A stretch of DNA of 57,215 nt from Ciborinia camelliae (GCA_025890175.1 JANPYM010000019.1:346923-404137); one strand, 5' to 3'; counted from the first letter of the stretch, positions 31,990 to 44,181 are shown. Translations and numbers: made by a program. The notes: generated from the sequence alone by a model not told the origin.

Positions 31990-34900
31990 TTATAATTTAA
32001 AATTAAATTTAATAAAAAGATTAAAATTAAAAAATAAAAAATTTACAAATTTTGTTTTATAAAGTAAATAAAAAAATATTTTAATAAATATATTACTATT
32101 GTTTATATATTTATTAAGTTTTATTAAATTTATTATAATTTTTTTGGGATATAATTAATTTTTTTAATTAAAAATTAATATTTTATTATTATTATTAATA
32201 ATATAATTCGGATTAATTAAATTTGATATATTTTAAATAAAGAAATTATAATTATAGTTTTAATATTATTGGAATTGTTTTAAATGATTGAAAGAAAATT
32301 TAATTCGAAGGTTATAATTATATGAGTTGATAATGAAAAAGAGGAGTTTAATGTTTATTTTTTAAAAAGAATTTAAAAAATTGGTTAATAATTTCCTTTT
32401 TTTTTGAAAAATATTTAATAAATAATATTGTAAAAAAAAAATATAAAATATTAATATTTAATTTTAAAATTTATTGTTTTAAATTGGCTTAAAAATTGAT
32501 TAATAAAAAGTTATTATAAAATATATTATCTAATTAATAAATCGATTTTTTATTTATATACTTTTGTTTAATAATATTAGTTTATTTTTGTTTACAATTA
32601 TCTTTTTCGAAATATATTATAATAAATTATTTGATTTTTTAAAATTTCGAATTTTTAGTTGTAAAATATTTGTTTAAAATCTATAATATTTAAAAAAATT
32701 AATAAAAAAGTTTTAATTAAAAATATTAAAAAAGAATTATATTTTTGTAAAAATGGAAAAATATTATATTTATTTATTTTTAAATTTGTTTTTTAAAAAA
32801 ATTATTAAGATTGCAAATATTAATTTTAATAAATATAATTTTCCGTTTAAAAAAGTTTCAAATAAAAAGCGATTTGATATAAATCTATAAATTTCTATAT
32901 TTGGTATAGATAAAAAAAAATTTATTATTTTAGATAAAAGGTTTTTTAAAAAAAAGAAAAATAAATAATATTATTTTTTTAATCGTTTTATTAAATAAAA
33001 AGATTAATTAAAATCTAATTTTTACAAAAAAGGATTTAAAATTTTTTTTTCAATAATTGAATTATTTAATAAAACAAAATTTTAAAATTTAATATTAATA
33101 ATATTAAATTATTAATTTATATAAAAATATTAATTAAAATAATAGATTTTAAAAATATTATACAAAAGAATACTTTAATATAAATATTTGTTATTAAATT
33201 TGAATTAAAAATATTATAGAAAAATAATATTTTCAAGATTTTTTAAACAATTTCAAAAAAAAAAATTAATAATTTTCAAATAAATTTTGAAAAATAAATT
33301 AAATTAAATTAAACAAATTATTAAAAAAAAAGCAAGATTTATAATTAAAAACTATCTTTAACAAAAAAATATTAATTTTAAAAAAATATTTATAAAAATT
33401 AACAACTATTTTATATTACAAATTATATTTATAAAAATTATTATTAAAAATTTTGAAATTAATAATATAAATATTAATATAATATTTTTAAATAATAAAT
33501 TAATTAATATCAAAATCTTAATAAAAATACCTTAATTTTTCAAAAAAGTTTTTTTAGAAATTATAAAAATATTAAAAAAAAATTCAAACATTTATTTTAA
33601 ATTGAAAAAATCTTTTTACAAATTAAAATAAACATTTAAAATATAATAATTTATTATTTAAAATTTTTTAAAAAATATTAAATTGATTTTATTACTTACA
33701 AATCCAAATTTTTTTATTAAAAAAAAAATATTTTTTTTATTATACATTAATAATCTATTATTAATTAATAAATATAGAAATATCGATTTTATTAAAAAAA
33801 AAATAATATTAAATAAAAATATAAAAATTTTGGGTTAACCCAAATGTTTTTTAGAATTTAGATTAAACAAAATAGAAATTATTATACCTTAAAAATTTAT
33901 AATTTCATTTATATTAAAAAAATATTAAAAAAATTCGAAATTTATTTTTTTAATATTAAAAAATCTTTTTTTGTTTTCCGATACAATAATACCTAGGTAT
34001 ATAAAACTAATTTTAATAATTTATTTTCCAATAATAAAAAAAATCTTTATTTTCAAATAATAAATTTTTATATTTATTTATTAAATATAATTTAATTAAA
34101 TATTTCTTTTATTGTTAAACAATTTGCAAAAATAATATAATTATCTGAAATATAATATTTTATATTTATAAAATATTTATTTTAATATATTACAAAAACC
34201 TTTTTTATCAGAATTTTGTATTCTAATTATTTATAACAATTTTTTTCGGAATATATGCCTTACATTGATTTAATATAAAGCTTAAAATAGTATCGAAAAT
34301 CTATGTAGAGGGTTGTTATTATATATTATAAAGAAATAATTATTTAATTATTAATCAGACAAAACTTTATTTTTTAAAATATTATAAAAACGAAAATAAT
34401 TATTATAAACAAAAATATTAAAAAACTTGTATAAATAAAGAAATTGGTTATAAATTTAAAAAAATATACAAAAATAAAATCATTTATTTTAATATTATTT
34501 ATAAATAATAAAAATAATAGCAATTAAAAAAAAAAAAAAAAATTTTATAATAAAATCAAATATATTAATATCAAATAATATTATATCAAAAATAATATAA
34601 TAAATAAAAACAAACTTAGAGTGTTTTAAATAATTAATATTAATCAAATTATAAATATTTTGATTAAACAATTAATCTTGATCAATTTTTTTATTTATTA
34701 TATAAAAATAAGTTTAAATATAAAAAAGAAATAATTATGTTTTGAAAAGATCCGGGTATTCTTATATTATAATATAATATAATTATATAATACGAAATAA
34801 TTAAATTTCATTAAAAAATAAATATTACAATTACAACTATTATAAAAGTTAATGAGACCTAAAATATAATTTGATAATCATTAATTATAAAAAGAATATT

Positions 34901-35502
34901 AAAGATTATATTATTATACTATATTTATTATATTATCTAAATCTATTTTATTATTTAAAATAGTTTTGTTGAAGATCATATTCACTATATCACCTAGATC
35001 TACCCCACTACCTAAAGTAGCTTAGCTTCCTCTATTGTACAGTACCCTATACCTACTTCACAGCTCTTGTATATAGCTTTAGTCTACACACAATACAACG
35101 CACTACATGTTCAATAAGTTTAGCTTTTTTTATTATACAATATTTTCTACCTATTTTATAGTTTTTATATATAACTTTAGTTTACATATATAATAGATTA
35201 CACATTCAATAATATTATATAATATAAAATAATTAAACTTTATTAAAAAATAAATATTATAATTATAACTACAATTATAATTATTATAAAAATTAACAAG
35301 ATCTAAAATATAATTTGATAACTATTAATTATAAAAAAATATTAAAAATTATATTATTATACTATATTTACTATATTATTTAAATTTATTTTATTATCTA
35401 AAATAATTTAACTTCCTCTATTATATAATACCCTCTACCTACTTTACAGTTTCTATATATAATTTTAGTCTATATATATAATATAATACACTACATATTC
35501 AA
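31990..35502 (+). mobile_element. COP copia-like retrotransposon, copy E (5'-truncated, 3' end duplicated)
   Basis: From about 31990 the sequence aligns with copy D from about 21035 to the 3' end. The 3' LTR (34893-35211) is split by a younger solo LTR (34967-35116). It is followed by a second copy of the last about 130 bp of internal DNA and another LTR (35347-35502), so the 3' end is tandemly duplicated. No reading frame survives. Confidence 0.72.
34967..35116 (+). mobile_element. Solo COP LTR nested in an older COP LTR
   Basis: TGTTGAAGATCATATTCAC to ACATGTTCAATA, 150 bp, with AGTTT on both sides (34962-34966 and 35117-35121). The host is the RIP-decayed 3' LTR of copy E: its two halves join as ATTTAAAATAGTTTAGC once the insert is removed. 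LTR-into-LTR nesting of one family gives a clear relative age. Confidence 0.92.
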
Positions 35503-36300
35503 TAATTATATATATAAATTAAAACCATATATAAAAATTATAAAATAAATAAAGAATATTATATAATAAAAAAAAGTTAAGCTACTTTAAGTAATGAAAT
35601 AGACCTTAATGATCTACCTTGATTATCCATACTATTATTATAGTGAATGTGGTATAGTGATATGATCTTCAACAACTCTAATTGGGTTTATAATCTATTA
35701 TAAAATAATTGTATTAAGCTATTTTGCTTAGCATTATATACATTTCCAACAATATTATATTATATTCATTATAATATAAAGAACTTTAATTTATTTTTGT
35801 TAAATGTATAGTATATATTGTGTATGTAGACTAAAGCTATGTAAGAACTATAGAGTAAATATTATAAAACGAAAGGAAGTTAAGTTTTATTAGTGTATAG
35901 GGTAGACCAAGGTCCTTTATGTTATAGTAAATGTGGTATAGTGATATAATCTTTAATAATTTTATATATTAGTATAGCTTAATTTTCGTTTTATTTTATA
36001 ATACTTATTTTACAGTTTCTGTATATAGCTGTCGAACGTACGGTGTGTATATTTTGTGTGTAGACTAAAACTATGTACAGGAACTGTAGAGTAAATACTG
36101 TAGAACAGAAGGAAGCTAAGCTATGCTAGGAAGTGGAGTAGACCAGGGTTCTTCATACTATAGTGAATGTAGTATAGTGATATGATCTTCAACAAATTTT
36201 ATATATTAATATAGCTTAATTTTTATTTTATTCTATAATATTTATTTTATAGTTTTTGTATATAGCTTTAATTTATATATAACAATATATATTAATTATT
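35503..36300. mobile_element. Cluster of COP LTR copies and a TRIM1 end
   Basis: Several inverted COP LTR copies: about 35509-35674, 35809-35958, and 36030-36194 (TGTCGAACGTACGG to CTTCAACA). At 35675-35751 lies the left terminal repeat of a TRIM1 copy on the minus strand (TGTTGGAAATGTATATAATG) with its priming box GATTATAAACCC, cut by the first LTR. The LTR at 36030-36194 is flanked by two copies of a 75-bp piece of a variant COP LTR. No clean target duplications, so this cluster grew partly by recombination. Confidence 0.6.
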
Positions 36301-36999
36301 TAACAATTTTAAATAAAATAAAAAAATTATATGTAAATAATCTTTTTTAAATTTATTATAAATTAAAAATAATTTTTAAAAATAATTTTTGTTATATATA
36401 TTTATGAATTGAATAATTATTAATATCAATTTTTTGGTTTAATATATTTTTATTTTTTTCGGAAAATTTAGAGTATAAATTGTATCCGTTATACGAAATT
36501 TATTTCTATTACTATTATTACTATTATCCGTATATAAATTTAATTAAATATATTTATTATAAATATATTTAATATTAATATATGATTAGTTGTTTGTGTG
36601 TATTATAGTTATAGCAATGTTTAAACGATTATTTGTTTATATATTTATTAAAAGTAAAAAAAAGAATTAAGCAAAAAAATTAAATCGGGCGAACTTTTGT
36701 TTGAGCGAATAAATCTTTTTGAGCAAATGAATTTTTTTAAGCGAGTGTATTTTTTTAACCGACTGAATTTTTTTAAGCGAGTGTATTTTTTTAAGCGAGT
36801 GATTTTTTTTTAAGCGAGTGATTTTTTTTAAGCGAGTGTATTTTTTTAAGCGAGTGATTTTTTTTAAGCGAGTGATTTTTTTTAAGCGAGTGATTTTTTT
36901 TAAGCGAGTGATTTTTTTTAAGCGATAGATTTTTTTAAATAATAAAAATATTTTGTTTCAAAAGTATTATATTGGAAAAAGTAAGGAATATTATAATAT
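36301..36999 (+). repeat. AT-rich DNA with an AAGCGAGTG tandem array
   Basis: From about 36690 to 36935 there are roughly 13 units of 16-19 bp built on TTTTTTAAGCGAGTGTA and TTTTTTTTAAGCGAGTGA. The array ends about 65 bp before the 5' LTR of COP copy F, just as a related AAGCGA array lies upstream of copy C. The rest is AT-rich without a gene. Confidence 0.7.
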
Positions 37000-39925
37000 T
37001 GTTGAAGATCATATCACTATACTATATTCATTATAGTAGTATAGATGACCGAGGTCACCAAGGTCTATCCCATCTCCTAATATAGCTTAGCTTTCTTTGA
37101 TTGTATAATATTCTTTATTTATTTTATAATTTTTATTTATAGTTTCAATTTATACAATATAATACTATACTATACGTTTAATAAATTATAAGATCTATAT
37201 AATTATATTTCAAAAACAATTATATCAAATTTGAATATAATCATTTTCAAATTTTTTATTATTATTATAAAATAAAATAAAATAATTATTATTTTTAAAT
37301 AATAATTAAGATAAATTTAAAGATTTGATTTTTTTAATATTAATTTTTATTCAAATTATTATTATTATTAAAAAAATTAAAAAAAAGATTCAATATTTTA
37401 AATAATAAATATAACGATTATAAAAAATATTGTAGTTATATTTTGTTAATTTTAAATTTTGATGTTAATAATATATATTGTTTAATTTTAATATTTTTTG
37501 TTTAAGATTTCAATATTATTAGTATATAGAAAATATTAAAAAAAAAAAATTTAGTATATTTTCAATTTATTATAAAAATCAAAAAATAGTTTTATTATAT
37601 TAAATTTGATTTTAAGATTTAAATAGTATTTTATTAATTTTTTAAACAACTTTTTTATTTTTAATAATAAACTTTTTTTAATATTTGAATTATTAATAAT
37701 AATTTTTTTTTTAATAATTTTTAATTAAAATTTTTAAATTATTTAAATGATAGTAGGTTAAGATATTTGTTTTTCATTTTAATTTTTTTTAAAAAAATAT
37801 TATGATTATTTTGGTAATAGTAAAGAAATTAATTATAATAATAATGATAAATATTGTTAATAATTGAAAATTATAATGTAAATGTGGTAAAAAAGAATAA
37901 TGTAATAGATTTCGAGATTGTAATAATTATAGTAGTTTTGGATAGGATAGTTGAGGCGAAAATGAAAATAATAGCGATTTCGAAAATAGTGTTAATAAAA
38001 TAGATCAAAATTAATATTTCTTTTATTCGAAAATAAAATATTATTAAAAAAATTATTATATTTTAATAAAATTATAAAAAGAATATTAAAAAAATAATTA
38101 TATTTTAATAAAAATATAAAAAAAATATTAAAAATAATAATCAAAAATTTATTAATAAAAAACAAAAATAAAAATAAAAATATTAAAATTAATTTTATTA
38201 ATAATTCATATAATAATATTATTTATTTTAATTTAATTATATATATAATCAATTTAATTGAATAAATATTTAATTTTAATATTTTTTAATATTTTATCAA
38301 ATAATACAATAATTTGAAATATATTTAATATTAATTAATTTTTAAAAATATAAAGATTATTAATAACTTTTTTATTAAAAACATCATAAAATTATATTTA
38401 AAAACAATTTTGTATTATACTAAAAATTCGATTAATTATATTTTACTATCAAAAAATTATACGGTTTATATATTTTTTAATAATTTGTTTTAATCATATA
38501 TAATAAGAATATAAATTTAAATAAAATATTTATAAAGCTTGTTTATAAATATTTTAAATATTTAAATTATAATTAATTAAATTAATTTAGAAAATATATA
38601 ATTAATTTTAAATTCGATAATAAAATTAAAATTAAAAAAATAAAAAATCTATAATTTTTTTTTATAAAATAAATAAAAAAATATTTTAATAAATATATTA
38701 TTATTTATACATTTATTAAATTTTGTTGAATTAAAAATTAATACTTTATTATTATTATTAATAATATAATTTGGATTAATTAGATTTAATATATTTTAAA
38801 TAAAAAAGCTATAATTATAATTCTAATATCATCGAATTTGTTTTAAATAATTAAAAAAGAATTTAATTCAAAGATTATAATTATATAAACTAATAATAAA
38901 AAAAGAATTCGATCTTTATTTTTAGAAAAAATTCAAAACGATTAATTAACAATTCGAATTTTCCTTTTTTGAAAAGCATTTTATAAATAATATTGCAAAA
39001 AAAAAAAATACAAAATATTAATACTTAACCCCAAAACTTATTATTTTAAATCGATCTAAAAATTAATTAATAAAAAATTATTATAAAATATATTATTTAA
39101 TTAATCAATTGGTTTTTGATATATATACTTTTGTTCAATAATATCAATCTATTCTTATCTGTGATTATTTTTTTCAAAATATATTATAACATATGTATTT
39201 GATTTTTTAAAATTTTGAATTTTTAATTACAAAATATTTGCTTAGAATCTTTAATATCCAAAAAAAAATAAAGAAGTTTTAGTTGAAAATATTAAAAAAA
39301 ATTATATTTCTATAAAAATAAAACAATACTATATTTATTTATTTTTAAATTTATTTTTTAAAAAAATTATTAAAATTGTAAATATTAATTTTAATAAATA
39401 TAGTTTTTTATTTAAAAAAACTTTAATTAAAAAATAATTTAATACAAATCCACAAACCTTCATATTTAATTATAAAAAAGATTTATTATTTTAAATAAAA
39501 GATTTTTTTTTAAATAAAAAAATATTATTATTTTTTTAATTATTTTATAAAATAAAAGAATTAATTAAAATCTAATTTTTGTAAAAAGAATTTTGAAAAG
39601 AATTTTTAATAATTAAATTGTTTAATAAAACAAAATTTTAAAAATTAATATTAATAATATTAAAAAATTGATTTATATAAAAATATTAATTGAAATAATA
39701 AATTTTAAAAATATCATATAAAAAAATGTTTTAATACTAGTATAAATATTTATTATTAAATCTAAATTAAAGAATTTATAAAAAAGCATCATTTTCCAAA
39801 TTTTTCGAATAATTTCAAAAAAAAAGAAAATTGACAATTTCCAAATAAATTTTGAAAACCAAATTAAATTAGTTTAAATACATTGCTAAAAAAAAATACA
39901 ATTTATAATCAAAAACTATCTTTTA
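37000..39925 (+). mobile_element. COP copia-like retrotransposon, copy F (3'-truncated)
   Basis: 5' LTR 37000-37183 (TGTTGAAGATCATATCAC to CGTTTAATA, 184 bp, the long LTR form with GATGACCGAGGTCACCAAGG), then AATTATAAGATCT at the priming position, then internal DNA aligned with copy D to about 22340. It stops at about 39925 against a TRIM1 fragment. No open frame. Confidence 0.75.
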
Positions 39926-39929
39926 CGGG

Positions 39930-40212
39930 TTTGATTTGGAATGTCCAAGATTTTAGCTTGGATATATTTAGCATAAAAGGAAATATTGGAAATGTATATA
40001 ATACCAAGCAGAATACCTTTATTGAACATATAGTATGTTGTATTGTATGTGTAGACTAAAGCTATGTACAGGAACTGTAAAGTAGGTAGAGGGTACTGTA
40101 CAATAGAGGAAGCTAAGCTACTTTAGGTAGTGGGGTAGACCTAGGTGATATAGTGAATATGGTATAGTGATATGATCTTCAACAACCTTAATACAATAAT
40201 TATTTTACAATA
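39930..40212 (+). mobile_element. TRIM1 copy 2 (3' half), split by a solo COP LTR
   Basis: AGATTTTAGCTTGGAT and the right terminal repeat (starting TATTGGAAATGTATATAATA at 39984) match TRIM1 at 16570-16666. The solo COP LTR at 40020-40184 lies within the repeat, and the TRIM1 end is reached at 40212 (TTTTACAATA). The 5' half is missing. Confidence 0.75.
40020..40184 (-). mobile_element. Solo COP LTR nested in TRIM1
   Basis: Plus-strand ends TATTGAACATATAG and GATCTTCAACA, 165 bp, with ACCTT on both sides (40015-40019 and 40185-40189). Nearly free of RIP. Confidence 0.93.
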
Positions 40213-40227
40213 CTAATATTGTATTTA

Positions 40228-40638
40228 TTATCTATAAGTTAAATTATTTATAGAACAATATTTGCGCTAGCATCAACGCCATATTCACAACCTATTTGTA
40301 TAACGTACCTAGTATACGATAATTTTAATTAACTATTTCTTATTTCTAACATATATATTTTAAAACATTTCATTAATTATATAAAATAAATACTAATTGG
40401 GTTATTTAAGTTACAAATACTAATTGGATTATTTAAGTTTAGGGCTTTACAAGTTATACAGTATAAACTACGAGGAAGGTTGTAAAGGGCTGTAATTAAT
40501 AATAAAGACCGAGTCTATAACAAAAATGGGTTATTATTGATTAGCCCAAGTGGCTGTATTTAAAGCTTGTTTTTATATACTAGGTATTCTACACTTTTGT
40601 TTTTTTTATCTTTTTTTTTATATATATATATATTTATA
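40228..40638 (-). repeat. LTR-I copy (inverted)
   Basis: The reverse complement carries AAGCTTTAAATACAGCCACT, the start of a run also found at 15185-15205, and ends with a TATATATGTTAGA-like part near 40345. A partial second copy of its distal part lies at 41283-41335 (CTATCTACAAGCTAGATTAT, TGCTAGCATTAA). Element ends are not resolved. Confidence 0.5.
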
Positions 40639-40880
<242 letters not shown>

Positions 40881-41216
40881 TTTCAAAAAATAAATGCAAA
40901 TGCAATATAAAATTATTATCATTATTATTATCATTATTATTATTATTATTTTCAAAAAATAAATGCAAATACAATATAAAATTATTTTTATCATTATTAT
41001 CATTATTATTATTATTATTTTCAAAAAATAAATGCAAATGCAATATAAAATTATTATCATTATTATTATCATTATTATTATTATTATTTTCAAAAAATAA
41101 ATGCAAATACAATATAAAATTATTTTTATCATTATTATTATCATTATTATTATCATTATTTTTAAAAAATAAATGCAAATGCAATATAAAATTATTATTA
41201 TTATTATTGTTAATTA
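40881..41216. repeat. Higher-order minisatellite: 69-bp units in alternating pairs
   Basis: Five units start TTTCAAAAAATAAATGCAAA (or TTTTAAAAAATAAATGC) at 40881, 40950, 41019, 41088 and 41159, so the period is 69 bp. Units 1 and 3 have GCAAATGCAATATAAAATTA followed by TTATCATT, while units 2 and 4 have GCAAATACAAT followed by TTTTTATCATT. The real repeat unit is therefore a 138-bp dimer. It belongs to element X. Confidence 0.88.
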
Positions 41217-41482
41217 AATAACTCAAAAAAACATTAAAAATTATTGATGAAATTATAATTATTGTAATATAGTAAAAGCTGTAATATTGCTATCTACAAG
41301 CTAGATTATTTATGATATATTGCTTATGCTAGCATTAATAGGCTATACCGCATAGGGTATGGGGGAGTAGTATATAAGTGCAGTTGGGCTGTCACCAAAT
41401 ACATACTTTTTAGTCAACCCAATCTACATAATTCTACCCTAGTACTTTTTTCCTACCGTATTACTGGTCATCCCAGATTATA
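41217..41482. other. Unassigned DNA of mixed composition
   Basis: Partly matches the LTR-I distal region (41283-41335), followed by GC-normal DNA with GGGTATGGGGGAGTAGTATA and CTGGTCATCCCAGATTATAC. No open frame or element ends with duplications were found. Confidence 0.4.
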
Positions 41483-42364
41483 CGATTAATGAAATATTTG
41501 ATTTTTTTTAATATCTTTTATAATATTAATAATATAAGTAATAATTAATACCAAAAAAATCGAATTTTTAAATCTATTTTAATTATTATTTTTAAATATA
41601 ATTTTTATTTTATTTTATAATAATAAAGAAAGGATTAAAAAAAATCGTATTTAAGTTTAATATAATTATTAATAAAATACAATTATATAAAATTTACAAT
41701 TTATTAAATATATAATATATTATATATATAAATTAAAACTGTTGCAAGTCGTACAGGTCACATGCTACGCATATGCAGGGGTATATGCGTGGCGCAGGGA
41801 ACGTAGGCTAGGTTCTAGATCACGATTAATTAATTAAATAAGAGATAAGCGTATTATATTATATATATATATACAGTAGAATAGTATTTTGATTTTATTG
41901 ATTATATTGATTGAAAATCATAGTATCGAAAATGAAATGCCCCACTATATTGCTTTTTCCAATGGAAAATCGAACAAAGAATTAACCTTTCCTAATGCGG
42001 CGTTTCGAATTCTGAAAGAACCCTGTACGATTCGAATGATCGTACTAGGCACGTGTTCGCGTAGTTCGTACTACTGTACCGTACATTTAATTATACAGGG
42101 TATAATTAAATAAATATATAATTTATTAATTATTTAATTAATTTATATATTTAATTAATTTATATATTTAATGAAATAAATAAATTATATAATTAATTAA
42201 GAGATAGGTATTATATATTTAATTAAAATACAACAAAAACTATATATAAAAAATATTATAAAATAAAAAAAAGTTAAACTATATTAGGAAATAAAATAGA
42301 CCTTGATAACCTTAGTTATTTATACTACTATAGTGAATATGATATAGTAATATAATTTTTAACA
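41483..42364 (-). mobile_element. COP copy G (5' fragment) with LTR-B inserted in its LTR
   Basis: 41483-41739 aligns with COP copy B at about 14680-14940 in the same orientation (start of the internal region and LTR end). 42236-42364 is the rest of that LTR (ending TTTTTAACA). LTR-B sits between them. The right flank is ATAAT (42365-42369). Confidence 0.7.
41740..42235 (+). mobile_element. Solo LTR, family LTR-B (copy 2)
   Basis: 496 bp, TGTTGCAAGTCGTACAGG to TTAAAATACAACA, with AAAAC on both sides (41735-41739 and 42236-42240). It aligns with the inverted copy at 2103-2621. Inside the COP LTR of copy G. Confidence 0.92.
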
Positions 42365-42409
42365 ATAATAAATAAAAAAGCTATTTATATATATTTATAA
42401 ATCGAACAA

Positions 42410-42441
<32 letters not shown>

Positions 42442-42687
42442 CATTAAATTTATTATTATTTTCAAAAAATAAATGCAAATGCAATATTAAATAAATATTA
42501 TTATTAATTGAAAATAAATAAATGCAAATGCAATATAAAATAAATATTATTATTAATTAAAAATAAATAAATGCAAATGCAATATTAAATAAATATTATT
42601 ATTATTAATTAAATAAAACAAAACTTATATAATAAATTTATACAATTCAATTTATATATCTTTTAATAAAATATTAATATATATTTA
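42365..42687 (+). repeat. Element X, copy 4
   Basis: ATT repeats, three ATGCAAATGCAAT units (42473-42586), then the same tail as in the 243-bp duplication (TTTATACAATTCAATTTATA). It ends at the LTR-G copy. Confidence 0.65.
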
Positions 42688-42961
42688 TGTGACGAAGTTA
42701 CAAGGGTACGGGTCACGTGACTAGCACGTGACCTACGATCACGTGCCTGGTGGTGAATGCTCTTCATTCCTATAGTATTAGGTTCTAGGCATAGTACTCG
42801 CTTAGTACTATGCACTAGGCACTAGCGCCAGTTCAGTACAGCTACCTAGGTCTATATAAGGTTCAGCTATCCTGCACCTTCTTCTAGCATTAGAATCTAG
42901 ATTTTCATCAATACGAATCCTAGTTCCTAAATCATTAGATTTCCAAGTCGTCCTCGTGATA
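42688..42961 (+). mobile_element. LTR-G, clean copy at the isochore edge
   Basis: 274 bp, TGTGACGAAGTTACAAGG to CGTCCTCGTGATA. No matching duplication (left ATTTA, right CTGAG). The AT-rich block lies to its left and DNA of ordinary composition begins right after it. It contains several CACGTG and CTAG palindromes and a TATATAAGG box (42854-42862) that might be its promoter. Confidence 0.85.
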
Positions 42962-43054
42962 CTGAGCTGGTTGTATTCTTCATCCGCCTATTCAAAATCC
43001 TAGCAAAACAAAAGTTGAAAAAAATGGCATGGGCGCAACTTAGCTTATGATCGC

Positions 43055-43400
43055 ATGAATCAGAACTATACTTCCACCGAAGATAGAGCGACACCCTCCA
43101 GGAATCCACTTAAACGTTCCCGCGAAGATGATGAAGTTGATAGAATGGCTTGATGAGGTTATTGTAGCATTTGATACAATGCTAGATGAGGGAGGTGTTA
43201 CAACAGCCATGGAGTTCGGCAGGTCCAGCATATACTTCACCCACTACAACCACCGTAAACAATGGCCAACAGCAAGAGACCAATATGTTTCGCGCTCTGC
43301 CTGCCTATCGAATGCACTTTGGAAAAGAGATCAATGGCCACATTTTCGAAAAAAAAAAGATGAATGTTTGCATCAATCTAACTTCTCGGTCTACTATATG
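43055..43400 (+). pseudogene. Gene remnant, exons unresolved
   Basis: The ATG at 43055 opens a protein-like frame (MNQNYTSTEDRATPSRNPLK followed by RSREDDEVDRMA) that stops at 43151. A second protein-like frame lies at about 43200-43395 (TTTTVNNGQQQETNMFRALP and AYRMHFGKEINGHIFEKKK). They could be joined by an intron ending TTACAACAG at about 43207, but the donor (GTTGAT) is poor. The family is not recognised. Either a degraded gene or a small gene whose model cannot be fixed by eye. Confidence 0.3.
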
Positions 43401-43866
43401 GGCTACGTATGGTTGTAACGGATTCATGATATTGAGGGTGGTAAGAGTGCAAGCGTGGTGTTGAAATTAAATTTGGCGAGTTTGGCGAGGGGGAACGAGA
43501 GGGGGGACTTGGTTTTGTTTCCGGGGGATTATAGAGTTCTGGGATTCCAGGGAAGGCCCAGTAGAAAAGGGAAGGAAAAATCCAATGGGAAACAATTCAA
43601 CTCCAGCTCCGGCTGTAACTATAACTACTTGCACACCACTTCTGAAAGCGGATCGAACTGGATATCTACTAGAACTACCTATTGGCGCATCTGGAGTTAC
43701 TGGGAAGAGAGAAGAGAAGAGAAGAGAGATGACGGATGTCCGTCCGTTTCATGATCATCAATGGTCATGATATTTGCTGTGCTCCCGGTGACTTGAGACT
43801 GGTGTCGAAACATTGGTCGCAGATGCTACAAGTCAAAACCCTACAGACGATCCGAAGATCATCGAA
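43401..43866. other. Gene-island DNA, coding status unclear
   Basis: Both strands carry short open frames, for example a plus-strand one from the ATG at 43585 (MGNNSTPAPAVTITTCTPLL...). None has clear gene structure. A GAAGAGA purine run lies at 43705-43730, next to TGATCATCAATGGTCATGA. Confidence 0.35.
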
Positions 43867-44181
43867 TCAACAGATCAACCCAAAGAGATACGCAACTCGA
43901 TCCAGTTGGGAAATATCCGGAGGCAGAGTCTCCATCACTGCGGAGGGAATAGTGGCGTCTGGGGAGTTGGGATGGGGTGGGATGATAGAGACGGATTCAC
44001 CAGTCAGAAGTCTCTTAATCGCCGGTTTTGTGTAAAACCTGGTGGTGACTGTGCCTCCAATCGCCTCAATTGCCTCAATTGCCTCAATTGCCGCCGCCGA
44101 AGCACGAGATCTTGACGTTTCAGGTCTGATATCAGAGCAAGGCAGCGCCAACTGGCTGGAATCTGAATGGAGAAAACGCAA
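43867..44181 (-). pseudogene. Fragment resembling mitochondrial ribosomal protein uL15m (MRPL10)
   Basis: The minus-strand frame contains SRASAAAIEA, then IEAIEAIGGTVTTRFYTKPA and IKRLLTGESV. I recognise the pattern 'SRAS..AI.AIE..GGTVTTRFYT..AIKR' from the C-terminal half of fungal mitochondrial large-subunit protein uL15m. This is recalled, not searched. The expected N-terminal glycine/arginine-rich domain and the following RKD.EYYRDP..RGYL block are not found nearby. The frame ends at 43867. The 9-bp unit GCAATTGAG is repeated three times, duplicating IEA. Most likely a truncated duplicate rather than the working gene. Confidence 0.4.
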
